From Bacteriovorax stolpii (lineage in GTDB: Bacteria > Bdellovibrionota > Bacteriovoracia > Bacteriovoracales > Bacteriovoracaceae), in assembly GCA_945883845.1 (NCBI GenBank), contig CAMCYI010000014.1, positions 32,151-96,150 of the forward strand: a DNA stretch of 64,000 bases. The letters run 5' to 3'. The position numbers and the translations under genes are program-made. Positions within the stretch are counted from its first letter, which is position 1, and every line of letters begins with the position of its first letter. Below are positions 9,053 through 16,881 of the stretch, piece by piece. Under the pieces are notes generated by a model. That model did no database searches. It had not been told where the DNA came from and was given only the letters and a program-made list of their open reading frames with translations.

Positions 9053-9688
9053 ATGAAGACCATGTTAAAACCAGTGCATTTACGTCATGAAACCATCTGG
9101 ACTATCGTGGGCCCGTTAGGTCCCGAAGTTCCACCTCATCTTTTAACTCATTCCGTTCTGGGTGTCGATGGGGGAGCGCATTTTACGAAGAAGCTCGATC
9201 TCTGGGTTGGTGACGCCGATTCATTCGAAAAAGATGTTCCCTGCGCGCATGTGTACCGACATCCAAAAGAGAAAGACCGATCAGATTTATCTCTCGCTCT
9301 TGCCATGTTTGGTGAATGCCTTCTCTATGATTTGCATTTCTGGGGTTTTTCCGGCGGACGCTTTGATCATGAAATGTTTAATCTTGGCGAGATCCTAACA
9401 TTCTTAAAAGATCATCCGGAAAGTGAGGCCTCACTTTATAATGAGAAAGGTCTCATCTCCCTTTCTCTTCTGGGTGCCGGTGACTGGAAATTTGAGCATC
9501 AGGGTATTTTTTCAATCGGTTCTCTTGAAACTGTCAAAGTCCAGATGACCGGCGACTGTCGCTACCCTATTACTCAGCAAAGCAGGCTTTTTCCTCTTTC
9601 TAGTTTCGGACTCTCCAACGAGGCCCATGGAACAATTATCCTCAAAACGGATGGCCCGGTTTTTGTCTATTATCCGGAGGGCAAATGA
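9053..9688 (+). CDS. Thiamine pyrophosphokinase-like protein
   Basis: A 211-residue protein with the ThiN/TPK catalytic motifs in order: DGGAHF (about residue 42), VGDADSF (about 54), HPKEKDRSDLSLAL (about 75) and GFSGGRFDHEM (about 98). TPK transfers pyrophosphate from ATP to thiamine to make ThDP. I chose ATG 9053, which has GGGG 5 nt upstream; an in-frame TTG at 9032 sits only 1 nt after an AGGA, too close to serve. ATG 9062 is also possible. The stop overlaps the next gene by 4 bp (ATGA). Confidence 0.85.
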   Translation: MKTMLKPVHLRHETIWTIVGPLGPEVPPHLLTHSVLGVDGGAHFTKKLDLWVGDADSFEKDVPCAHVYRHPKEKDRSDLSLALAMFGECLLYDLHFWGFSGGRFDHEMFNLGEILTFLKDHPESEASLYNEKGLISLSLLGAGDWKFEHQGIFSIGSLETVKVQMTGDCRYPITQQSRLFPLSSFGLSNEAHGTIILKTDGPVFVYYPEGK

Positions 9689-10359
9689 ACAGTCGCCAAC
9701 CGTGGCTTGATTCATTAAGAGGCCTAGCTGTTGTCTGGATGGTGATCTTTCACGCAACGTATGACATGCGCATGTTTGGTTTAAACGAAATAGATATGAA
9801 CGTTGGGTTCTGGTACGCGTTTCCACGGATAATCGCCGGAACTTTTCTTTTCTGCGTGGGGATTTCCTTAAACTTTACTCATCGTCCTGAAATTAACTGG
9901 AAGAATCTCGGTAAGCGCTGTGCCACTCTCGGGACATGTGCGCTGATTATCAGTGTTGCGACGTTTTTCACCTTCAGGGCCCAATGGATTTACTTTGGAA
10001 CGCTCCACTGCATACTGGTGGGATCACTTCTTGGTGCTCTCTTAGTCAATCACCGGGCGGCCGCCCTCATCTTGATGATTCTCATTATCGTCGCACAATA
10101 TTTTCTGGGCTATGACATCAAATGGGTCTCATCCATCACACAACGTCACTCCATGGATTTTATCCCCATTTATCCGTGGTTCTGGGTCATCCTGATAGGA
10201 ATTCTTGTTGGTCCTCATCTTGAAAAATCTACGATTCTGCAGAAGCTTCCACCGTCAAAATTCCTGCATCTTCTGGGGCGTCATTCTTTGAAAATATATT
10301 TGCTACATCAGCCCATACTTTTCGGTCTTATTTGGCTTTATACCAAGGCGAAAACGTGA
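9685..10359 (+). CDS. DUF1624 / heparan N-acetyltransferase-like membrane protein
   Basis: A 224-residue polytopic protein with about seven hydrophobic segments. The N-terminus (RQPWLDSLRGLAVVWMVIFHATYDMRMFG) is the hallmark of the DUF1624 family: a catalytic-type His in the first membrane helix after a DxLRGLA motif. The C-terminus has GRHSLKIYLLHQPILFG, also shared with acyltransferase-3-type membrane proteins. Members resemble the membrane acetyltransferase HGSNAT; the substrate is unknown here. It is coupled to the TPK gene by a 4-bp overlap and lies 25 bp before resB. Confidence 0.85.
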   Translation: MNSRQPWLDSLRGLAVVWMVIFHATYDMRMFGLNEIDMNVGFWYAFPRIIAGTFLFCVGISLNFTHRPEINWKNLGKRCATLGTCALIISVATFFTFRAQWIYFGTLHCILVGSLLGALLVNHRAAALILMILIIVAQYFLGYDIKWVSSITQRHSMDFIPIYPWFWVILIGILVGPHLEKSTILQKLPPSKFLHLLGRHSLKIYLLHQPILFGLIWLYTKAKT

Positions 10360-10384
10360 CTTTTAAGTCACCCCATGAGAAGTT

Positions 10385-12004
10385 ATGGCCCTCATGGAAT
10401 CAATCAAAGAAACTTACCGAAAAGTAGAACTCTTTTTCGGCAACGTTAAATTCGCCGTCGTCATTATCCTCATCTTTGCGACCTTTCTCGCCTATGGCAC
10501 TTTCATGGAATCTTACCATGGTACTGAATACGCCAATCGTCTGATCTACAAGTCGATTCCCTTCATGATCGTTCAGTTCATGATGTTTCTTTCAATCGTT
10601 TTTGCAGCACTAATCCGCTTGCCACCAAAAAAACATCTCTATGGTTTCTACACCATTCACTCGGGCCTCATTACTCTATTTCTGGGCTCGTTCATTACCT
10701 ACGAAGCTGGGGTTGATGGATCGCTGACACTTGTTCCGAATCTTCCGAACAGGGAGATTCAGCTTAACGAGGATGAGCTCAAGATTGGTTTTCCCGCGCG
10801 TAAGAAAGACGCCACCCTCGAGCTTCCTTTCAGTGCCGGCGAAGTGAACCTCGACATGGATTACGAAAACATTCACATCCGTGAGTTCTTTCCTTTTGCT
10901 GCCGACGAACTTTCTTGGACACCAGTAAAAATTGAAGGTCAGGGTGCGACTTCTGCGCGCTACCGGCTCTTTAATAAAAACTTCGGCGAGTTCATCACAC
11001 TCTCTCTTCATCCAAAAGCCGACTTTAATAATACAACAACGCTCGGGCTCCTGAATGTTCATTACATGCCAAAGGGTCTTCAGAAATGTTTCGCGAGTAC
11101 GAATCCAGAAGGGCTGATCGTCTGGAATGGCGAAGACAATGGCTGCATGGCCCCGGGAAGTGATGACATCAAAAAGTTCAAGGGTGTTGCCGGCAGAGAA
11201 CGTATCGAGCTTATCTACGACGGGCAGAAGATAGCATTCCTGCCTGAAATGTCTCCCCTTCCTCTCGATGACTCTATGGAGCTGAACGAGAAATCTCCTT
11301 TCAGGATTTTCAGCAAAAAACTTTTTGAGAAATCTCCTCATCTCTTTGTCTTTGGCGAAGGTGCTGCATGGTTTGATAAGAACACAGGCAAGTGGGAATC
11401 GCGGGAGATAAAAAAGAACGAAGAACTTGATCTTCCCTGGATGGGTTTTAAACTGAAGCTTCTCGATTTCAGGGCCGATGCTTATCCGACGATGACTCCA
11501 AAGCTGGTCAAACCGGTCCAGGAACAAGGTCAGACGACTTATGGAAACATGAAGGCCGTGCGGGTGGAAATTGATGGAGAGTCTTTCTGGGTTCGTTCAA
11601 CTGAACCGGTGGCCTTTAATAAAAATGATGAGCGGATAACATTTCAGATCGCGAAGAAAGTTAAAACTCTCAAGTACGAACTCGTTCTTGATCAGTTCAA
11701 GATGGACACTGACCCCGGTACACAGACTCCGGCCAGCTTTGAAAGTTTTGTGACCCTCTTTAAGGGCACAGAAGGCTCCGAGAAGCATCACATCTTCATG
11801 AATAATCCATTGAAGCATCAGGATTTTACTTTTTATCAGGCATCTTATTTCCCGACGGAACAGGGCCCTAATGGAAGTATCTTAAGTGTGAACTATGATC
11901 CGGGCCGTTTCTGGAAATACTTAGGCTCTCTGATGCTCGTGCTGGGCTCGATGTGGCACTACTACCTCCGTCGCAAACACATGAAAAAACCAGGAGTCAG
12001 CTGA
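10385..12004 (+). CDS. resB: Cytochrome c biogenesis protein ResB/Ccs1
   Basis: A 539-residue membrane protein. Three transmembrane helices lie near the N-terminus (about 20-40, 55-80 and 90-110, including the HSGLITLFLGSFITYEAG segment), followed by a large extracytoplasmic beta-rich domain and a final helix near 510-525 before a basic tail. This is the ResB/Ccs1 architecture of system II cytochrome c maturation, which works with CcsA to deliver and ligate haem to CXXCH apocytochromes outside the membrane. The stop overlaps the ccsA start in TGATG, so the two are translationally coupled. Confidence 0.92.
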   Translation: MALMESIKETYRKVELFFGNVKFAVVIILIFATFLAYGTFMESYHGTEYANRLIYKSIPFMIVQFMMFLSIVFAALIRLPPKKHLYGFYTIHSGLITLFLGSFITYEAGVDGSLTLVPNLPNREIQLNEDELKIGFPARKKDATLELPFSAGEVNLDMDYENIHIREFFPFAADELSWTPVKIEGQGATSARYRLFNKNFGEFITLSLHPKADFNNTTTLGLLNVHYMPKGLQKCFASTNPEGLIVWNGEDNGCMAPGSDDIKKFKGVAGRERIELIYDGQKIAFLPEMSPLPLDDSMELNEKSPFRIFSKKLFEKSPHLFVFGEGAAWFDKNTGKWESREIKKNEELDLPWMGFKLKLLDFRADAYPTMTPKLVKPVQEQGQTTYGNMKAVRVEIDGESFWVRSTEPVAFNKNDERITFQIAKKVKTLKYELVLDQFKMDTDPGTQTPASFESFVTLFKGTEGSEKHHIFMNNPLKHQDFTFYQASYFPTEQGPNGSILSVNYDPGRFWKYLGSLMLVLGSMWHYYLRRKHMKKPGVS

Positions 12005-13539
12005 TGCTGAACAAATTTTTAATTCTCATCATTTTTCTTCCCGTGATGGCGTGGGCCCAGATGGATTTCTGTAACCAGGATCTGGAAAATTATCCGGTCC
12101 TCGCTGGTGGAAGAGAGAAACCTCTCTATGTCCTCGCCATAGACACCATCCGCTTCATGACAGGTGAAACCAAAGTCGGCGACCTTCCTGCGACCGTGGC
12201 TTTCTGTAAACTCTCCCTGAAAGCTTTCGGCATGCCACTTGAGTTACCAGTTATGATCAGAGTAGATCACGTGGATGTTAAAAAACTTCTCGGTATGAAT
12301 GAGAAAGATCACGCCATGCCAGTGAATGATATTTTCGCCCGCGCCGGCGATATCGAAACCAAGATTGCAGAGCTCAAAGAAAATAATTCCTTTAAAAAAG
12401 AACTCACTAAAGTTTCTCAGCGTATGGGAACTTATCAGGCCATCACTGAAGGCCGGGCCTGGACCGTTCCACTTAAGACAAGCAAAGGAGTGGAGTTTGT
12501 GGCCCTGACTGAATTTTTAAGTCGTGAGCGCGTGGAAAGTGCCCAAGGCAAGGGCATGAATCCCGTTCAGTATCTTTTCAATCAGGGGAAAGCTGACTAC
12601 CTCGCTGCTAAGGGTGACGGTTACTTACTTGAGCTAAAATACTTCAAGCTGAATCTCTTCCAATGGGCGATTCTGGTGAGCTTGTTAGCGATCCTTCTTC
12701 TTGGTGGAATGAAGAACAAAATCCCGGGCAGTGTTTTCGTTGTCCTTACAGTCGTCATGCAAATTACTGCCATGACTATGAGAGTAATGATCTCAGGTCG
12801 CGCACCGATTACGAATATGTATGAAACAGTGATGTTTTCCGGCTTCGGAGCACTGATCCTGAGTTGTATTATTACTTTTGTGAGAAAAGAGACGGTCTTC
12901 GTTCTCGCAGGCCTCGGCTACAACATCTTGTGCCTGATGATGATGAAGTTTGCTCACGGAATGCTGGATGAAGGCATCTCCCCTCTCGTACCGGTCTTAC
13001 GAGATAACTTCTGGCTCTCTACTCATGTGACAACAGTCATCCTCTCTTATGCAGCACTCGCCCTGTCATGGATTCTCGCGAACTCTCTCCTCATCCGGAA
13101 AAGGTTTTTTACCGTTACCAATGAAGAGTATCGCTATCAAAGTGACCTGATCTATACCGCCATCAAAGTCGGAACGGTTATGCTCGCAGCAGGAGTTATT
13201 CTCGGTGGTGTTTGGGCCGACTACTCATGGGGCCGCTTCTGGGGTTGGGATCCGAAAGAAACATGGTCTCTCATTGTCCTTCTCGTTTATACGGCCATTC
13301 TTCACGGTCGTTATTCTTCATGGATTCCGCCGAAGAGATTTGTTCCCCTCGTCGCCGGTGCTTTCATGTCTGTGATGATGGCGTGGTTTGGAGTGAACTA
13401 CATTCTCGCCAGTGGACTCCATAGTTACGGATTCTCTGAAGGTGGAGCGATCTTTTTGGGAAGCTTCTTTTTGATTCAGATTCTTTTACTCCTGACAGGA
13501 GTCATCGGAAACAAACAGGCACCGGAACAGAGCACTTAA
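12004..13539 (+). CDS. ccsA: Cytochrome c biogenesis protein CcsA/ResC
   Basis: A 511-residue protein. I place the start at ATG 12004, overlapping the resB TGA; it gives a clean signal peptide (MLNKFLILIIFLPVMAWAQ), unlike the longer ORF beginning at 11953. An N-terminal extracytoplasmic domain of about 190 residues precedes eight or so membrane helices. The haem-handling WWD-type motif is present as WGRFWGWDPKETW, with conserved histidines flanking it (for example LSTHVTTVILSY and ASGLHSYG). It is the haem exporter/ligase partner of ResB in system II. Likely clients are the CXXCH proteins encoded at 28649-34522. Confidence 0.93.
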   Translation: MLNKFLILIIFLPVMAWAQMDFCNQDLENYPVLAGGREKPLYVLAIDTIRFMTGETKVGDLPATVAFCKLSLKAFGMPLELPVMIRVDHVDVKKLLGMNEKDHAMPVNDIFARAGDIETKIAELKENNSFKKELTKVSQRMGTYQAITEGRAWTVPLKTSKGVEFVALTEFLSRERVESAQGKGMNPVQYLFNQGKADYLAAKGDGYLLELKYFKLNLFQWAILVSLLAILLLGGMKNKIPGSVFVVLTVVMQITAMTMRVMISGRAPITNMYETVMFSGFGALILSCIITFVRKETVFVLAGLGYNILCLMMMKFAHGMLDEGISPLVPVLRDNFWLSTHVTTVILSYAALALSWILANSLLIRKRFFTVTNEEYRYQSDLIYTAIKVGTVMLAAGVILGGVWADYSWGRFWGWDPKETWSLIVLLVYTAILHGRYSSWIPPKRFVPLVAGAFMSVMMAWFGVNYILASGLHSYGFSEGGAIFLGSFFLIQILLLLTGVIGNKQAPEQST

Positions 13540-14387
13540 CGAAGCAGGTCCTTGATCTTCTGCTCTTCGCTTTTCATGATGGAGATGCCGTTCATGCGGC
13601 AGATTTCATAGAAATTCTTAAGATACGGCAGGAAGGATCGATCCATCTCGGTCATTAACCCAAGCACAATCACAAGCTTCATCGCCACAGGTTCCGTAGA
13701 ATTAAAAAAATGAGGATCATTCAGCAGATGCTTAATCTGAACAATGTAAAATGCATCATTGGTTCTCACCATTTCTTTCATGAGAGTTTGATAAAGTTTC
13801 CAGCGAATTTCTCCGTCCCGGAGAATGAATTCACTGATCTTGGACGCCATCATCTTCTTCTGTGGAGTCAGGAGCGAGTCCCAGTACCTGTCGAAAAATA
13901 CATCTGCCCTCTCACCATCAGAAGCCGAGAGGATAGGTAACCAGTCATCAAAAGGGATTTTACCGGCCTTCATTCCTTCTTCAAGGAAGAGTTCTCCAAC
14001 GTCCCGATCCTGATACCAAATCTTGAGCTGATCAACATCCATCGATGCAACGAATCTGGGAATAAATCCATGCTCAAAAAAGACATGGAGTTTCTTCTGA
14101 AAATCCAAGGCCGGAAGAAAAGTTTCAAAAATTCCGGGAGAACTTTCTATGAGAATGATCTGTTCTCCAAACTTGAAGTCACGACTGGTGTCTGAACCAT
14201 AGAGACGGGGTCCATCCTGCCAAAGAGAAACTTGCTTTGTTAATTGATCATCATCCGTGAAGCCCCATGTTTTTTTTACGGTTCCCGAAAGGAGATTACT
14301 TCGGGCATCGTAAGAACCAACTGAAACAAGTTGGGCGCAGGTGATACCTTCGAGGGTGTGAAAAGAAACTTTGTGAGAGTCAGACAA
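13536..14387 (-). CDS. Hypothetical protein, TTG start
   Basis: A 283-residue soluble protein with no signal peptide. The start is TTG at 14387, supported by a CCGGAG ribosome site 6 nt upstream and by the lack of a better in-frame ATG. The N-terminal third looks beta-rich, the C-terminal two thirds helical. No known family recognised. The 3' end overlaps the 3' end of ccsA by 4 bp (convergent). Confidence 0.7.
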   Translation of the reverse strand: MSDSHKVSFHTLEGITCAQLVSVGSYDARSNLLSGTVKKTWGFTDDDQLTKQVSLWQDGPRLYGSDTSRDFKFGEQIILIESSPGIFETFLPALDFQKKLHVFFEHGFIPRFVASMDVDQLKIWYQDRDVGELFLEEGMKAGKIPFDDWLPILSASDGERADVFFDRYWDSLLTPQKKMMASKISEFILRDGEIRWKLYQTLMKEMVRTNDAFYIVQIKHLLNDPHFFNSTEPVAMKLVIVLGLMTEMDRSFLPYLKNFYEICRMNGISIMKSEEQKIKDLLR

Positions 14388-14401
14388 TCAGAACTCCGGG
14401 C

Positions 14402-14433
14402 AAAAAAAAGGGAGTGAGGTATCCCTCACTCCC
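14402..14433 (-). terminator. Rho-independent terminator of the 14445-15707 gene
   Basis: Read on the minus strand, a 10-bp stem GGGAGTGAGG / CCTCACTCCC with a 4-nt loop is followed by eight T residues. It begins about 11 nt after the stop codon of the upstream gene. Confidence 0.93.
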
Positions 14434-14444
14434 CGTATCAAAAT

Positions 14445-15707
14445 TTACTCAACAATGTAGAAATTGTTTCTCTGACCGTAGATCTTCTTCACCATGACAC
14501 TGTCGCCAGCGCCTTCGAAGTAACCTACAAGTGCACCTTCCATACGTACTTGCTGTACGTAGAAAGACTTCATAAAGCTATCAACATTTGACTTGATAAA
14601 ATCAGGAAGCTTGATAAAACCGAGAGCAACTCCGCCGATGTTCAAGAGAGAACGAAATTGCTTAACACGGCCTGGCTTAGCATAATCATAAGCAAGAGCT
14701 GGCTTACCAGTGAATGAGTGTGAACTCAGGTGAAGATGATAAATTCTCTTCACTTCTTCGTTAGTTTTTTTGTCTTTTTCAAGAACCTCAGCAAAGGCGA
14801 AATCAATTTTCTTGATGTTTGTAAAACGCATACCTGAAAGAGGGTCTGCCCAGTTACGGATGCGGGTATTACCTGCACGAACTTGTGCGAAGAAATTATT
14901 CATCCCGTATGAAGACCAGGTCTGAGCAGCACGGTTACTTTCGTTAAGTGCAGCAACACCAATACGGTATTCATAAATTGAAGAAACAGCGCGATCAACT
15001 TCGTCTTTTGCGAGACCCATGCTGTTCTCAGGAAGAGTTTCGAAATAATGAAGGAGCATGTTGTGGTGGAAGTGGCGTTGCTCAAGCATCATGTCGTGAA
15101 CGCGCACGATCACAAAACTCGCGATGTTCAGAATCGGAATGTTTGAAAAGTGCTTCTTAGCTTCGTTAAGGGCCCACTCGATCACTTTATACGTAACCTG
15201 ACGCTTGTAGAAGAATCTTGCATCTGTAAGATTGGCCACAACAGTCGGATCGATGAAGAGAAGAGCTTCTTTAAGTTTAGCTTCAAACTCTTTCCAGAAG
15301 TCTTTCTTATCGAGCTCTGTGAAAGCAGCATCGATGTCGATGTTCTGAACGTTGAGGAGAGATTCTTTCAGGTGCTGAGCTTCTTCTGAACCATCTTCAG
15401 CTAAGGCATTCGGGTTAACACCCATGCTCAAGAGCATGTCGTCGATTTGAGCTTCTTTATCTGCAGCAGACAAAGCGTTAAAGCTTTGTTGCTCACGAGT
15501 GAGATCAGCTTTCAGCTGTTCAATAAAAGGACGAAGCGTGAACGTCGTCACAGCTTTTTTAAGCTTAATGGCGATCACTTTACCTTCATCGTTTTTTACG
15601 AGAGAGAATCGTGAATTGAATCCTTGAAGGGCGAGATCGTTCTGAGCAAAAACTGAGAAGCTCAAAGCAAGGGCGCCAATAAGGGCAACGAAGTTGAATC
15701 GGAACAT
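14445..15707 (-). CDS. Hypothetical secreted protein, 420 residues
   Basis: It has a Sec signal peptide (MFRFNFVALIGALALSFSVFAQ, cut after VFA or FAQ). The mature protein is mainly helical in its first half, with a histidine-rich stretch (LEQRHFHHNMLLHYFE, about residue 225), and more beta-rich towards the end. A strong AGGAGG site lies 6 nt before the ATG and the gene has its own strong terminator, so it is probably an independently and well-expressed transcript. No family recognised; the His cluster could bind metal but that is speculation. Confidence 0.78.
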   Translation of the reverse strand: MFRFNFVALIGALALSFSVFAQNDLALQGFNSRFSLVKNDEGKVIAIKLKKAVTTFTLRPFIEQLKADLTREQQSFNALSAADKEAQIDDMLLSMGVNPNALAEDGSEEAQHLKESLLNVQNIDIDAAFTELDKKDFWKEFEAKLKEALLFIDPTVVANLTDARFFYKRQVTYKVIEWALNEAKKHFSNIPILNIASFVIVRVHDMMLEQRHFHHNMLLHYFETLPENSMGLAKDEVDRAVSSIYEYRIGVAALNESNRAAQTWSSYGMNNFFAQVRAGNTRIRNWADPLSGMRFTNIKKIDFAFAEVLEKDKKTNEEVKRIYHLHLSSHSFTGKPALAYDYAKPGRVKQFRSLLNIGGVALGFIKLPDFIKSNVDSFMKSFYVQQVRMEGALVGYFEGAGDSVMVKKIYGQRNNFYIVE

Positions 15708-15838
15708 GCATGTCCTCCTAATTTAAAAACCTTCCAAGTTGGTTTTCTGTACTGAGGATTATCGTACGCAGGTATTCGATAAAGAGCTAAATTGCTTAGC
15801 AGTTATTTCCTTACAGGCATGACTTCTTTGCTCGGGAA

Positions 15839-16795
15839 TTAATCATGGGAATCAACTTTTACCTGACGATGAGATCGACTGCGGTGATACCAGGAACGAA
15901 AACTTTTAATATCTTTTAGAGTGTGTGGATGAGTTTTTGTGAGCTCCAGATAGATTGTTTGAGAAAGCACACCCTGGTTATAAGCACTGTCATCGATAAA
16001 ATCCACACCGCTGTGCCCCCAGTTGATCCCGATGACTTCTCCTCTGTCATTGAAGAGTGGCGCTCCTGAAGAACCACCGAGCGTAGGGGCATAGTGAATG
16101 AATTCTCCATTACGAATCTTGAGACCCTGACCGCGGGAGGCCTGAATACCCATGCCCGCAGCATTTCCAATATGAAGAAGTGTAACGTCTTTATCTTCTT
16201 TTACTTTTCGCGTGAGACGCAGAGGCTTAACTTCAGATCCGATAGACTCTCCGCTCGAAAGTTTTTCCATTTCCACCGCGCAGTAATCATATTTCAGAGA
16301 GCAGTAGCGAACTTTCTTGCAATTCACACGCTCATCTCTGTGGTTCAGTCTGATCGAAAATTTTCCGCATTCCCATTTGCGTGTGCCAGGAGCAAGGCCC
16401 ATAACATGACGATTGGTGAGAACAAGATTTGGTCCAACAAGAAAAGCTGTGCCGACGTTGTTGCCGGTGCCGGTACGTGCTTCAAAAACAGAACGGGCCA
16501 GTTCCTGTTCTTGTTCAAAATCATCTTCATCAATTTCTGTGATGAAACCGTTGCGATGAACTTTGGCACCAAGCTTGTCGCCATCAGTGATCTCAACAAC
16601 CGGGCCCGTTACTTTTACGAGACCTTTTTCGTCATCAAGTTCGTGGCCTTTAAAAAGATAATGAAGACCAGCAAGAGAGCGTGAGGGAATAAGGGCCCAG
16701 GAATTTTTGAGTCCGCGGTACTCCCCTCTGTCCTGAATATGCAAAGGAATGGAAAAAAACACGACGATGGGAAAGATGTAATATAAATCCCGCAT
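15839..16795 (-). CDS. Trypsin-like serine protease (exported)
   Basis: A 318-residue protein from ATG 16795, which gives an N-terminal hydrophobic export segment (DLYYIFPIVVFFSIPLHIQ); an upstream TTG at 16822 adds nine polar residues and is less likely. The S1-type catalytic triad is visible: His in LTNRHVMG, Asp in LKYDYCAVE, and Ser in LGGSSGAPLFN. The GTAFLV and GEVIGINWGH segments fit the chymotrypsin double beta-barrel. Cysteines around the Asp strand may form a disulfide. There is no PDZ domain, unlike DegP. It probably acts in the envelope or outside the cell. Confidence 0.9.
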   Translation of the reverse strand: MRDLYYIFPIVVFFSIPLHIQDRGEYRGLKNSWALIPSRSLAGLHYLFKGHELDDEKGLVKVTGPVVEITDGDKLGAKVHRNGFITEIDEDDFEQEQELARSVFEARTGTGNNVGTAFLVGPNLVLTNRHVMGLAPGTRKWECGKFSIRLNHRDERVNCKKVRYCSLKYDYCAVEMEKLSSGESIGSEVKPLRLTRKVKEDKDVTLLHIGNAAGMGIQASRGQGLKIRNGEFIHYAPTLGGSSGAPLFNDRGEVIGINWGHSGVDFIDDSAYNQGVLSQTIYLELTKTHPHTLKDIKSFRSWYHRSRSHRQVKVDSHD

Positions 16796-16832
16796 ATGAT
16801 CTCTTCGGCATAATTGGGACAAAATCTAATAC

Positions 16833-16856
16833 AAAAGGCCCCTTTCGGGGCCTTTT
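16833..16856 (-). terminator. Rho-independent terminator after the large coiled-coil protein gene
   Basis: Perfect inverted repeat AAAAGGCCCC / GGGGCCTTTT with a 4-nt loop, symmetrical on both strands. It lies 25 bp downstream of the stop at 16882 on the minus strand. Confidence 0.85.
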
Positions 16857-16881
16857 GATCTGGCTTTATGAAGAGCTGATG

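Noticed and set aside
10676..11527. A 283-codon ORF antisense to resB
   Set aside because: Lacks a recognisable domain or ribosome site and lies wholly within the well-supported resB coding frame.
16094..16684. A 196-codon plus-strand ORF antisense to the serine protease gene
   Set aside because: The protease frame has a full catalytic triad; the antisense product shows no family.
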